Program-made: the position numbers and the translations under genes | Shown: positions 1 through 11,429 of the stretch, piece after piece | How the letters are laid out: every line of letters begins with the position of its first letter | Position numbering within the stretch: position 1 is the first letter of the stretch | The notes under the pieces: generated by a model | Told to the model about the DNA's origin: nothing | The model's input: the letters and a program-made list of their open reading frames with translations, nothing else | Database searches by the model: none | Assembly: GCA_963585895.1 (NCBI GenBank) | Contig: OY757921.1 | Coordinates: forward strand, 88,140,574-88,204,573 | Direction: 5' to 3' | DNA: 64,000 nt | Source: Sepioteuthis lessoniana | Taxonomy: Eukaryota; Mollusca; Cephalopoda; Myopsida; Loliginidae

Positions 1-420
1 GCCAGTAGAGATGGCACTAGACTTAATAACGCTTTGGTAGCAAATAACAGTCGGCAGACATCTTTGTTGTTCCCCTATAGAGAACAAGGGGGATAACTCG
101 GTCAGTTATGATATTGCAGTTGTTTGCTTCTTACGGTTCGTCAAAGACTGGATAATGTCAGTTTAACAATTATGATTTTCAATAACATATGGCACAAAAA
201 AAATCTTCACAGTTATTTTAAAGAAGTAAACATAACCTATAAGTTTATAACCCTTCAATCCGTCCCCGAAATCGATGATCATAGAAATGCAGACCCCACA
301 AAATTCTCATTCAGCTGCAAGTTGGACAGGAAATTACCTTATTTATTTTTTTTTAAATGTCTTCTTATTTACGGTAATTCGATATGGGGAAATAATTGAA
401 TCATGGTATGTATGGTTTGA
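1..420. other. unassigned sequence
   Basis: No gene, RNA or repeat recognised. Short open frames here are AT-rich and show no domain. Confidence 0.5.
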
Positions 421-660
421 AGTGTGCAGAGTTTTCGCCAATGGTCCGGGAGGCCTGCGTTCAATCCCAGGTCGCGTCATATCAAAGACTTTAAAACTGG
501 TACTTGCCTTGCCTCACAATCACCAATATAAGTTACGTATCAAGGGTAAAGTGGAGCAATCCAGGGAAAGGAGTAGCGCCCTCCCCTACACCTCGGTGAG
601 GTAGCTATTGTAAAGGGAGCCTTCTTGTCGCCATCGACTACGGTCGCCAACTTTGCTTTT
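421..660 (+). mobile_element. SINE-A copy
   Basis: tRNA-derived SINE. It shows the B-box region (GTTCAATCCCAGGTCG), the body phrase AGTGGAGCAATCCAGGGAAA and the 3' phrase ACTACGGTCGCCAACTTT, all shared with more than ten copies in this window. The 5' end is diverged. Confidence 0.85.
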
Positions 661-737
661 TATTTATCCTTGGCTTAGATGAAAATTACCTTTTATTGAA
701 AAAAAATTGGGTGAAGCGATACTATATATACAAAGCA

Positions 738-1011
738 GTCATGGTGTAGTGGTTATGATTGCAGAAACTAGACACGGTGACCCGAGTTCAAATTTTGGAG
801 GAGGCTTTTTGGATTTCATATAGCTCTAATACCTTTGGAATAGGTATGAATCCAACCATTCTCCCACCGACTATAGGTAAATAGGAGGGCAGACTGGACT
901 TTTGAATCTTGGTATACCAACCGGTCTAAGAGGAGAACGAGAACTGAAACCTGTTAAACCCCGCTTAGAAATTGACTTTTTGTCGCATACTGACCGTGCG
1001 AAGTAGGATTA
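738..1011 (+). mobile_element. SINE-B copy
   Basis: tRNA-derived SINE. The A-box is in ATGGTGTAGTGGTTATG and a B-box-like GAGTTCAAATTTTG follows. The body has TAATACC...GGTATGAATCCAA and AACCTGTTAAACCCCGCTTA. It is diverged from the full-length copy at 29808. MAR-del inserted at or next to its 3' end. Confidence 0.8.
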
Positions 1012-1013
1012 TA

Positions 1014-1874
1014 CGAGGATCATTAAATAAGTTTCCAGACTTTTTTCGTATGGGCAATTTCATTGATAGTACACACATGAAACTCTAGTCCCCTTCGAAG
1101 TAATCTTCTCCCGCTGCAATACACTTGTTATACCGTTCTAACAACTCCTAGAAGGCCCCATGGAAGTCCTTTTTTGTCTGTGTGTCAATGACCTTCGTCA
1201 CAGCCTCTTTCATCTCCTCAATTCTCTCATAACGACAGCCTCTGAGCTTAGGGAATAACCAAAAGTCACAGGGAGAAAGGTCTGGACTATAGAAAGGGTG
1301 ACGAACTGTCTTGATGCTCATCTTGGTCAAATAGTCTGTGACAAGGATGGAGTTGTTGACTGGTGCATTATCCCTGTGAAAATCCCACTGACCCGATTTA
1401 AACAGTGCTGGCCTCTTCTGAACTCCCTTAAAACCTCAACCTAGTAACCCTAACCCTAAACCTTTGGCCAATCAACTCTGGTGTTCTGAGTTCCTTACTC
1501 CTCCCACATCTCTCATTATCCCTCACAGAATCCATGCCTTCCTTGAATCTCTTATGCCCCTCAAAAACTCATGCTCGATTCATGCAAGATGCTCCAAAAA
1601 CAGTCTAAAGCATTCCATACGTTTCTGTGGCATCTTTTCCAAGTTTAAAACACAATTTTATTGCATATCGTTCTTCTAAAGTGTCAGATTGCATTTTTGA
1701 AATTCACCAGCTGTGACAATCAGGTTTTAGTAGGGTGTATTCCAGTTGCTGCTGTAGCTGTTCATTTCTTTCATCTCATAATATGTATAGCAATAACATA
1801 ATGAATTCTCAAGAGTTTACGACAATTTTAAATGCCAAAACAAAGAAGTCAGGAAACCCATTGAATGTACCAGG
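1014..1874 (-). mobile_element. MAR-del copy 1, deleted mariner
   Basis: Mariner element flanked by the TA target at 1012-1013 and 1875-1876. Terminal inverted repeats begin CGAGGATCATTAAATAAG on the left and are diverged on the right. The minus strand encodes an N-terminal helix-turn-helix piece and a C-terminal catalytic piece with SPDLSPCDFW, the last aspartate of a DD34D triad. The middle of the transposase, including the first catalytic Asp, is absent. The junction carries CCCTAACCCTAA at 1446-1460. Frameshifts and stops make this copy inactive; it could only move in trans. Confidence 0.85.
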
Positions 1875-1876
1875 TA

Positions 1877-2355
1877 CATATGCACCAAGCTTAATCTAGC
1901 ACGCAGTCACTGATCATAGAGTGATCGAGTAGCAATGAATGATGGGTGCAGCATTTGTACCAAGGAATATTTTGTCAGAAAGAAATAATAATCCACGTTA
2001 ATATAAGGGAAAATGTTAATGCATGCTTCTCCAATAGAAGCTATTTGACTGGTAGATGGGATTCTAATTAGCACAAAAACAACGGGTCAGACTGGGCTAA
2101 GAAGTAAAGAGAGTTAAGAGGTAATTGGGCTCCAGAATTGGAGCCTCACCAACAGGTGAAGCTTAGCGTCAAATCAAGGATCGGGGTATTACTTATTTTT
2201 GTGATGATATGCCTAACACGACCAGTCCCCACCATCTCAACCCCACATATCAGCCCATGGCCACCCGATCGTCCAGCAATTTCCTCATCTCCGGCCGAGG
2301 GCAGTTCACATGTTTTACAAGTATGCAACAGATATGATATTTATAACCGAGAGTG
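1877..2355. other. unassigned sequence
   Basis: Nothing recognised with confidence. The right part may be upstream LTR-2 sequence. Confidence 0.4.
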
Positions 2356-2359
2356 GAAG

Positions 2360-2760
2360 AAAGAAGAACCAATAAGTAGAGACTTGGGTTAGCACTAAGC
2401 GTAAGAAGGGTGAAATTTTGGCAGTTTTCGGGCATTCTGTGCATCTGTGGTTATCACGAGCGTGTACCAGAACGAAATTCCTACACAGCTACCCGGAACG
2501 CTGACTCATCCTCTTGTAGTTGCTAACCTGGCTTCTGGATCCACAAGTCCCAACTCCTCGCTTCAGCAGCCGCCTCTATCTGACCGTCGCCTTCCCTGAC
2601 TGTCGCTAACTCCTCTCTGTTGACTGCTCTGGGACCTTGCCTTTCCTCTTCTTCTTCCGATCTTGTAGGAAATCTCACGAGCAAGCCCTTTGTGTGGGTT
2701 TTGTGACAAAACAGACAAAGGAATCTTCTGACTAGTGCTCACCCACACCCAGAGAACGAA
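2360..2760 (+). mobile_element. LTR-2-like dispersed repeat, copy 1
   Basis: Resembles the insert at 48304-48848: both read cttgggtta...aagaagggtg, then a ctg/cat-rich stretch with tttct(a)caaagct-like text, then a pyrimidine-rich GC-balanced block, ending near AAACAGACAAAG versus AAATAAACAAAAAG. LTR identity is inferred from this shape. No coding sequence seen. Confidence 0.4.
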
Positions 2761-2789
2761 TGCCCACCATCATGTTACGTTTTCAAGGG

Positions 2790-2936
2790 ATGCAATCAAC
2801 CGATTCTTAGGCCTGCCAACAGAGCGTAAATCAACTTATTCTTAGGCGCACCGACAAAGCGTAAATCAACCAATTCATAGGCCCACCGACAGGGTGTAAA
2901 TCAACCAATTCTTCGGCCCGCTGACAGTGCTTAAAA
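2790..2936. repeat. 35-bp tandem repeat, about 4 copies
   Basis: Units begin GCGTAAATCAACCAATTC and contain GGCCCACCGACAG. Starts near 2791, 2824, 2859 and 2894, 80-90% identical by eye. Minisatellite. Confidence 0.9.
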
Positions 2937-3752
2937 GAAGAATAATTGATGATTTTCAGAACTCCAGAAATCTATGCAATGGATAAAAAGTCTTTTAGCA
3001 GCAATTCTTTGATCATATGGTTTTAATTTTGATTAAAAGATTTTATCACAAACTAATATATATTGCTTCAATAACTGATTGGTTTATCGATTGATTTTAA
3101 CAGCAGGTAAACCCATCTAGAGTTGATTTTTTCTGCTAAGAGGTTACGGAATCGCATTCATTGTTCATTCACATTCACGTTTTTTTGTGCAGTTGTTTCT
3201 TAAGAGTATTTTTGTACACTGTCCTATCGAATAGGAATAAGTTTTAAACAGATCTATTTGGCGCATAGATATGACCGTAAATATAAAATAATTAGGAGCT
3301 CCGGTTTACTGTGAGCTGTTACCTAACAAGATTTTCTTGTCCACCACGGGACGGTGGAAAAGGAATGAACGTATATGAAAAATGAGATAGAAATAAGAAA
3401 GACAAATGTAGGTTCTTGAAATCCAGGTCATCATAGCGGCGGACGCCCGGGTTAAAAATAGAAAGAGCAAATCGGCAAAACGTTCTCATTGGCAGGAAAA
3501 AATTCAAACGAAAAAGCCGTTAATACAGTGGATGCGGGATAGAAAACAGGAAAAGAGTAGATTATGAGACGCAACACTGTAAAGACGACAGATAGACACC
3601 AGACGGAAAGATGTAAAGACGGCCGAAGATTACGGCCCCTGTGAAGGGGTCTCACACAGCTGCGAAATTGTTAAGACGGGAACAGTGACCAAACATGTGT
3701 TAGAACTAAAACAGAAAACGAGGAATTGATATCAAGGTCTGCGTTTGCGTCT

Positions 3753-3793
<41 letters not shown>

Positions 3794-4143
3794 ATGCGAG
3801 ATTTTATTTCTCTTTGTCTAGTTAACGCGGTTGACTCAGTTTTTATACTCTGTATCCCTCTTCTCAACAACCAGTAAAAGGCGTAGTGGCGAATAATCGT
3901 TTGTATTAGCGAAACTAGACAGGGTTTTTATGTTTGTCACTGCTTCTTTTCATTACGGTGGAGGTTACAAGTATACGACTGGCACTTAAGACATAGGATC
4001 TGTCGAGAACTGTGGTGATACAAGCGTCTATGTGGTATAGTAGGAGAAAAAACGTTTGTTGAGACCGTTCAAGCACAAAGGTCCTTTTGGACACCGTCGT
4101 TTTACAAACGTCTATTTCGTATTTTACGTTACATAACAGATAC
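2937..4143. other. unassigned sequence with (TC)n
   Basis: A (TC)n microsatellite lies at about 3754-3792. The rest shows no recognised gene or repeat. Confidence 0.5.
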
Positions 4144-4154
4144 TACAACTCCGG

Positions 4155-5174
4155 TTTTGGTTTGGTTTGGTTTGTTTGGTTTTATGACATATCAACCTTT
4201 GTAGGTTATTTAACGCCAAATCCATTTTTATGTAAATAATCTGTTCTATTGAAAACAGTTCAGTTTAGCATAAGTACACAGTTTAATGGTCAAAAACATT
4301 TCCATTTCAAACTATTCAAGCAGTTATATGTAACAATTCGGTTAAGTGTAAATAGAGTTTTAATGTCGGAAAACAGTTTCATTTCAAATAATTCAGTTAA
4401 GCACGCAGTTTAAATGTAAGTACAGTTTAATTATAAAAGTCATTTCTATTTCAAGCTATTCAGTTTTACTCAAACAATTCATTTTAGCATAAGTATGCTG
4501 TTAATTCTATTTAACCCATAGATAGGACCCTTATCAGGTGCTACCACTCCAGGCCAGAGTGGACCTGGGAGCAATGGCAATGAAGGGGGACTCCGCATTC
4601 CCCAAAGCTCCAGCATTGCTAGAACCTCACCATCAGATCCTTTAGTGTCATATATCCAGGACACTCCTTATAGGGGGTCTTACCCCTCTGCAGAGGTGCA
4701 GTCAGTGTATTCTACAGCCCCAGCCGACTGGGCAATACACAGAGTTAAATGTCAAACAGTTTTATTTCTGATAATTCAGTTCAGCATAAGTACACAGTTT
4801 AGACGTCAAAAACAGTTCTATTTCGAGCAATTCAGTTCAGCACTAGTACGCAGTCTCAATGTCAAAACAGTTCTATCTTAAACAATTCAGTTTAGCATAA
4901 ATACACAGTTAAATGCAAAAATCAGTATAGTGAAAGAAGCACGTAGTTCTATATAACCCACAGATAGGACCCTATCAGGTGCTACCACTCCGGGTCAGAG
5001 TGGACCTGCGAGCAATGGCAGTGAAGGGGTACTCCGCATTCCCCAAAGCTCCAGCATTGCTGCAACCTCATCATCAGATTGTTTAGTGTCATATCCAGGA
5101 CACTCGTTGTGGGGGGGGTTACCCCTCTGCAGAGAAGCAGTCGGTGTATTCTACAGCCCCAGCCGACTGGGCAA
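4155..5174 (-). mobile_element. T55 retroposon, TSD-bounded
   Basis: Flanked by a perfect 11-bp duplication TACAACTCCGG (4144-4154 and 5175-5185). On the minus strand it starts TTGCCCAGTCGGCTGGGG and ends in a CCAAA-rich tail after CAAAGGTTGATATG. The interior alternates GC-rich head blocks (CCCAGCCGACTGGGCAA on plus) with 55-bp AT-rich units containing CAATTCAGTTTAGCATAAG. Two head blocks are present, so this is a longer, partly duplicated form. No open frame; presumably mobilised in trans by a LINE. Confidence 0.85.
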
Positions 5175-5215
5175 TACAACTCCGGGTCAGAGTGGATTTG
5201 CAAGTTCAATGAAGA

Positions 5216-5618
5216 GTTATTCCACACTCTCCGTATCTACAGAATTGGAGTCGTCTCATTATTAGAAACAGCTTACTGTCATACCCATAATGTCCATTTC
5301 AAAGGAAGGGGGTCTTAGTTCTCTGCGGGAGATTCCTTCAGTATATTCTAACGCCCACCGACAGGACAAAATACGTTGCTTCAAGATCATCGTTAAAATC
5401 GGTAAGTTTTGCATTAACCAAATAACATCGACTCTATCCCTCTCAAAGTAAAAAAGACCCTCACTCTGTCTTTGACAGTTCAACCAGCCACCTTATACGA
5501 AGTATTAATCCTTGGCAGCATTAATTAGCTTCCTACTGACTGTTTTGTTTTTAGCGCCTTATATCGACGGAAGCTGAGGTAAAATGTTTGGAGACGTCGT
5601 TGCTTTGAATGTTTGCAG
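5216..5618. other. unassigned sequence
   Basis: Nothing recognised apart from old T55-like text near the left edge. Confidence 0.4.
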
Positions 5619-5632
5619 TTTTCACCGGAAAG

Positions 5633-5755
5633 ATGGCTTCGATACGAAGAAGAAACCATTTGGCGTCTCGCTGGAAAATCTTGATGCACTTCCGAAGTCA
5701 GAAAGTTAAGAACCCCAGCTTAGCATACACGGATTTACTTAGCGTTGACAAGAAG
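5633..5755 (+). CDS. possible first or internal exon, unknown protein
   Basis: An open stretch of 41 codons starts at an ATG in ACCGGAAAGATGGC, which resembles fused ETS and YY1 sites seen at TATA-less promoters, and ends at a donor AAGAAG/GTAAAC. The peptide starts MASIRRRNHLASRW and is basic. Alternatively an acceptor TTTGCAG at 5618 makes it an internal exon. It ends in phase 0, which does not join directly to the exon candidates at 8796 or 15073. No family recognised. Confidence 0.25.
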
Positions 5756-5827
5756 GTAAACTTTGGCGACTTTGTGATTAAGAGGTAGAATTGATTTTGA
5801 TAGCTAGCGAGACAGAGACAGAGTCAG

Positions 5828-5893
5828 AGATTAAGAAACTGAGATAGATAGATAGATAGATAGATGGATAGATAGATTCAGGAAAAACAATGA

Positions 5894-5929
<36 letters not shown>

Positions 5930-6003
5930 TCAGGAGAGACTATGAAATAATAGCTACCTGTCTTGCTAGATAGATAGACAGATAGATAGAATCAGGAAAA
6001 ACA

Positions 6004-6065
<62 letters not shown>

Positions 6066-6138
6066 CCAGGAGAGACTATGAAATAATAGCTATCTATCTG
6101 TCTAACTAGATAGATTGATCGATTGATATGAGCAGACT

Positions 6139-6172
<34 letters not shown>

Positions 6173-6227
6173 CATACATACATACATACATACATACATA
6201 CATACATACATAGAATCAGGAAAAACA

Positions 6228-6276
<49 letters not shown>

Positions 6277-6314
6277 GTCAGGAGAGACTATGAAATAATA
6301 GCTAGCTAGCTAGC

Positions 6315-6354
<40 letters not shown>

Positions 6355-6440
6355 GTCAGGAGAGACCATGAAAGAATAGCTATCTATTCATCTAGCTAGC
6401 AAGCTAGATAGATGGATAGAGTTAAAAAAAAAAAAGAAAG
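5828..6440. repeat. GATA/TAGA microsatellite with spacers
   Basis: Long (GATA)n blocks are separated by a recurring spacer of the type TCAGGAGAGACTATGAAATA or ATCAGGAAAAACAAT. A short CATA run lies near 6170-6210. The spacing shows a higher-order repeat. Confidence 0.95.
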
Positions 6441-7020
6441 AAAGAAAGAAAGAAAGAAAATAAATGGGTGAATGACTGAAAAATGAAAGAACAATGACAA
6501 AATAAAACGTTATAGAAATCGCTCATACCAAAAGTGTTATTGTCGTGGGAATTCCACGGACCAAGTTCAGATTCTGGGCTGTTTTCATGTCACTTTACGC
6601 TGATGCCTTTTACAGAGACAGGCTGAGCTCACGAAGGCATCGGTCTTGGTGAATGTAAACGAAGTGGAGGGGTGTAACTCTAATCGTTGTCGACCTCTAC
6701 TATTCTTTGTCATCAACAGACAACTCTACCAAGCAAACATGATTTAAAAAAGAAAAGCTAGAAAAGAAGGAAATGAGAGAAAAAAGAAGAAAAAAAACAG
6801 TGACAATGAAAAATGAAGAAAAATAAAGAATGAATGAAAAAGGTAAAAATGAGAAAAATAGAAATTGAATGTACGACAAAATTGGATAAAAGCCAAATAT
6901 ATTTTAAATTCGAATATGAGAAACGACGTAAAAATGAAAACGATGAATGAATAGTATGAAGAATAATGAAATAAAAGAACGAGCAGCTGAAAGAACGTAA
7001 GAAAGAAGGAAAATGTAGCT
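6441..7020. other. A-rich unassigned sequence
   Basis: A-rich and diverging from the GAAA array that follows. No gene seen. Confidence 0.5.
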
Positions 7021-7032
7021 ATCAGCCTTACA

Positions 7033-7064
<32 letters not shown>

Positions 7065-7155
7065 GCTCTCATCAAAAGAAAGAAAGAAAGAAAGAAAGAA
7101 AGGAAGGAAGGAAGGAAGGAAGGAAGGAATATATATTTATCGCCCAAAACATGAA

Positions 7156-7191
<36 letters not shown>

Positions 7192-7274
7192 AAAATCTCT
7201 GAATAAAAACGAGGAAAAAAGAAGAAAAAAGAAAGAAAAAATCTCACACCAAAACCGTGAAACGAAAAAAAAAC

Positions 7275-7313
<39 letters not shown>

Positions 7314-7411
7314 AATATATATCGCCCAAAACATGAAAGAAAGAAAAATAGAAAGAAAGAAAAGCAACTCTTAAGAAAGTAAGAAAGAAAGAAAGAAAGA
7401 CAGACTTCATA

Positions 7412-7468
<57 letters not shown>

Positions 7469-7563
7469 AATCTCAGCCAAAACGACGAAAAAAGAAGAAA
7501 AAATCTCCCGCCCAAACCGTGAAAAGAAGAAAAAACAGAAAGAAAGAAAAACAACTTTCGGCA

Positions 7564-7595
<32 letters not shown>

Positions 7596-7987
7596 AAAAG
7601 CTTTCGCCAAAAATGAGAAAGGAAGAAAAATAAAAAGAAAGAACCGTAACTCTTGACAAAGAAAGAAAGAAAGAAAGCACTAACTGCAAAAACGAGGGAA
7701 AAAGACGAATAAAGAATGAAAAAATCCTTCGGCAAAACCGTGAAAGGAAGAAAAAAAGAATGAAAAACAACTCTCGACTAAGAAAGAATGAATGAATTAA
7801 TGAACTCTCAGCAAAAACGACGAAAAAAGAAGAAAAAGAGAAAGAAAAGTCTCTCGTATAAATCGTGAAAGGAAAAAGATCAGAAAGAAAAACAACTTCC
7901 GACAAAGAAAGAAAGAATTAAAGAAAAATATCTCGCTAAAAATGTGAAAGGAAGAAAAACAGAAAGAAAGAAATGCAACTCTTGACA

Positions 7988-8031
<44 letters not shown>

Positions 8032-8098
8032 AAAAAAAATATCTCGCTAAAAACTTGAAAGAAAGAAAAACAGAAAGAAAGAATGGCAACTCTTGACA

Positions 8099-8134
<36 letters not shown>

Positions 8135-8275
8135 ACTCTCACGAAAATGACGAAAAAAGAAGAAAGAAAGAAAAAATATCTCACCAATACCGTAAAAGGA
8201 AAAAAACTGAAAGAAAGAAAAACAAATTTCGACAAAGAAAGAAAGAAAGAATGAAAGAAAGAAGTATCTAGAAAA
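7021..8275. repeat. GAAA higher-order satellite
   Basis: (GAAA)n tracts alternate with a recurring spacer of about 60 bp: TCTCGCC then AAAACCGTGAAAGGAAG, CAGAAAGAAAAACAAC, TTCGACAAA. At least eight units, most about 100-130 bp. The long Phe/Ser/Leu-rich open frames on the minus strand (up to 277 codons) are by-products of this repeat. Confidence 0.9.
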
Positions 8276-8795
8276 CAATGGCACCAAACAATGAGAGAAA
8301 ATCTAAAGGCCTCTCTAAAAGATTATTGAAATAAGGGCCTCGTTTACAGCAAAATGCTTTGCAACATCGCTTAAAAGACTAATATTATTGACTTTTATAC
8401 TCACCAGGTGTCCTATACTCGCATTGTGCAAACACTCAGCTAAGCTCACAAACAACTGTCGACAAAATCTGGAAATGGAGAAAAAATACTATGGAAGCCA
8501 GGTGATAACTAAAAAGATGTCTTACCCTGCGTGGAGTTGCGTAAATTAATGTGTCGATCATTCTTATCTTCTCAACCCATAACTGGAGTTCGAGGGAGAG
8601 GAGTGCTAAATAGCAGGCATTTTGTATTGGAATGAAGACTTACTGACTTTAAGGTAGAATCAAGGAAATCCTGGTTAGAATTCAAGTGCTGATTCAAACA
8701 ACGTTATCTTTTAGATTAGTGTCAGAAATCAAATGTACAAGTTAATGTATTATGCTAACTCGCTCCAACTGTTGTGGTATTTGTTTTTATTTCAG
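8276..8795. other. unassigned, possible intron
   Basis: No repeat recognised. It ends in a pyrimidine-rich acceptor-like tract before 8796. Confidence 0.4.
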
Positions 8796-8880
8796 ACGAA
8801 GATAGGATGATTTTACGCATTCGGTCATCCATAAAACAATGCCGTGACTGGCTATCTGAAGTCATTCCATTAACAAAAAG
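8796..8880 (+). CDS. possible internal coding exon, unknown protein
   Basis: 85 bp bounded by a strong acceptor (TTTGTTTTTATTTCAG) and a strong donor (AAAAAG/GTGAGG). Exactly one frame is open: 2 bases then 27 codons starting EDRMILRIRSSIKQCRDW, leaving 2 bases. Not recognised. Splice-site quality and length suit a real exon, but one exon is weak evidence and it is not frame-compatible with the next candidate. Confidence 0.35.
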
Positions 8881-8951
8881 GTGAGGTGTGTCAAGGGCAG
8901 GGATTTACTATTAATGTTAAGAGCATGAATAGTTATTGGTTTTAATACATC

Positions 8952-8958
<7 letters not shown>

Positions 8959-9006
<48 letters not shown>
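8959..9006. repeat. (TC)n microsatellite
   Basis: Uninterrupted TC run. Confidence 0.98.
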
Positions 9007-9008
<2 letters not shown>

Positions 9009-9149
9009 AGCTGTGCATTTGACAGGAAGCTTGAAGAAATAATGCTAAAAATACGATGCCGGTGACAATGAAGCGAGATGAGATTTACGCCCAGGTCGCC
9101 TTGTGTCTGAAATGGTTGTCTATTATTCGCTGGTTACATCCTCGACTTA

Positions 9150-9770
9150 AATACTGTAATTATTTGTGTATAACGCGCACCCCTAGAAAATACTTGGAAA
9201 AAAAACACTCGTGTAAAATATACAATGACTTTTAGAATTTGTAGCTGCTAAATTTAACGTAAACTTAGCATCTGTTCTACTTTGTTCGTAATTATCTATG
9301 TATAATACGCACTTATATAAAACATGCACGCTTAACTGTGCACTACGAAAATCTGGAGAAAAAATTCTTGCGTATAATACGAAATGGCTTTTTAGAATTC
9401 GTAGCTGCTAAATCTTAACTTAATTTAGCATTTTTTCCACTTTTTGTCGGTTCCTACAGACTAAAATTAAGAACTTATATTTTACATTCGGTCTTAAAAC
9501 TCAAAATATATGCTATTTAGGAAAAATGGACGGACATGTTCCCCCCAAAATACAAAAAGCTTTCCGCGAAAATAAGCCCAGTTCAGGAAAAACAAAATTA
9601 TAAACAAATACACATTCCAGTGGATATGTTTTTTTTAACAGGGAATGATATATTAGTTTGGATTGTTGATACATTTTCCGTCCCGAAAATGGGGAGGCAC
9701 GTAGCCGGAGCGAATGATATTTTTTAAAAGATTCGTGCATAATACGCATCCCTAACTTTTGGACTGAAAA
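9150..9770. repeat. repeat with GTATAATACGCAC motif
   Basis: Two tandem imperfect copies (9157-9260 and 9295-9432) share GTATAA-ACGCAC, AGAATT-GTAGCTGCTAAAT and TTAGCAT. A further GCATAATACGCATCCC lies at 9734. Probably a degraded DNA transposon or MITE; class not assigned. The 139-codon minus-strand frame across it is not supported. Confidence 0.6.
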
Positions 9771-9930
9771 ATCAAGGAATTTTTTTAAAAGAGTTGGTAG
9801 GCTACAAAAAAGCGACGAAAAAGGAACTGGCAACGGAGCGTACTCATTCGTTAAAAGAAAGATATTTTCAACTGAAAAATGTATAATTTTATATATCGTA
9901 GACACCTGGCAATGGACTCTACACTTACAC

Positions 9931-9976
<46 letters not shown>

Positions 9977-9990
9977 GTCGCAGATAGCAA
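9771..9990 (+). repeat. dispersed unit of the 31.3-kb array
   Basis: AAAAGAGTTGGTAGGCTACA, then a GCGACGAAAAAGGAACTGG stretch, then GATA/GA repeats, matching the tandem units at 31280-32840. Confidence 0.6.
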
Positions 9991-10027
9991 AAATAAGAGA
10001 AAAAGTAGATAAATCAGACACTTCCTA

Positions 10028-10122
10028 CGGGTTTAGTAATATTTCGTTCTTTATTCACAGACGAACTTCTTCAGACTAAGTAAGTTCTTCTGTGAATAAA
10101 GCACTAAATATATCTAAACCCG
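10028..10122. repeat. imperfect hairpin, 41-bp arms
   Basis: Arms 10028-10068 and 10082-10122 are inverted copies (CGGGTTTAG...TTATTCACAGA) with a 13-base loop. On the minus strand the left arm reads CTGAAGAAGTTC then GAACGAAA, a hammerhead-like order. Confidence 0.75.
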
Positions 10123-10841
10123 TCGTAACTATCTGATTATCCACTTTTCCTCTTATTTTTATCATCTTGTCAGATTCACCAAAATCTACCATTTCACCAT
10201 AGATAGATAGATAGATGGAAGTAACAACATTTTTCACGAATTTAGAGTTCCTGAAGCAGGTTAAAACAACCGAAATGTTCAACGTCGACTTTCATAATGT
10301 ATCCATCAAATTTTGGATTATTTTGTTTTTTCAACATTTCTTCATACAGAAAGAGAGAGGGAGATAGAGAAAGAATGAGAGAAGTTATGTGGGCAATGAT
10401 GGATCTGATGTGGAAGATAGTGAAGTTATCGCCAGAAATACAGTTGGCGCCTCTTTCATTCGCTTTGAGCCCCAAAATTAAGAACGTTGAACGTGCACGG
10501 TACGCCTCCTTCAAACGTTCCATTCCAAAGGGTTAACCGGTACCAACTCCATGTCATTACCAGCAACGTATCGGAAATTTATGCCAAAAGCTCTATCGCT
10601 GACTGAACTTAAACCTCGTGCGCAAGCATTTCTTTATTGTTCATAATCAGTCTAACATTACATGATCCGAAATGACCGATCGGCGGTAAAAGCTGCCGCT
10701 CTCTTGCTCTCTTTTGAAGAGCCAACGTTGTGGAGACTGGTCATTGTTGGTTACTGACAAAGACATAGAAAACTGTTGTGCTTGAAATCGAGTTGACTGC
10801 CAGTAGAGTTGAAAGGTCATCATCAAAGAAAGAGTTTAAGG
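10123..10841. other. unassigned sequence
   Basis: A short GATA run at 10200. Otherwise nothing recognised. Confidence 0.5.
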
Positions 10842-11277
10842 TTTGTTGGTTGGTTGGATTTTATGGCATATCAACCTTTGTAGGTTATTTAACGCCAAAT
10901 CCATTTTTATGCAAATAATCAGTTCTATTTCAAACAATTCAGTTTAACGTGTGTACACAGTTTAATTGATAAAACATTTCTATTTCTAGCAATTCAGTTT
11001 AGTCAAACAGTTCTAATTCAAACAATTCAGTTTAGCATAAGTACGCAGTTAGTTCTATTTAACACATAGATAGGGCCCTCTCAAGTACTACCCTTCCGAG
11101 AAAGAACTTGGGAGCAATGGCAATGGAGGGGTACTCCGCATTCCCCCAAATTCCAGCATCTCTTGAACATCACCATCAGATCCTTTAGTGTTATATCCAG
11201 GACTCTCATTGCGGGGGGGTCTTACCCCTCTGCAGAGAAGCAGTCGGTGTATTTTACAGCCCCAGCCGACTAGGCAA
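10842..11277 (-). mobile_element. T55 retroposon copy
   Basis: Plus strand shows the TTGGTTGG tail, TATCAACCTTTGTAGGTTAT, a few 55-bp units and the GC-rich head ending CCCAGCCGACTAGGCAA. No clear TSD. Confidence 0.8.
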
Positions 11278-11429
11278 AAAGAATCTAAAAAAAATAAATA
11301 AGAAAATAATAAAACACAGATATAATGGAAACACGTTAAGATAAATGGATAAAACTCTAACAAACGCTGGAACCAAATAGATTTAACATGAAGCTTAATT
11401 ATTTTGCTTTGAAATAGACTTGGCAGACT

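Noticed and set aside
7072..7905. 277-codon Phe/Ser/Leu-rich open frame (minus)
   Set aside because: Translation of the GAAA satellite; apparent membrane segments are repeat artefacts.
9513..9932. 139-codon open frame (minus)
   Set aside because: Lies over a degraded dispersed repeat and lacks any domain.
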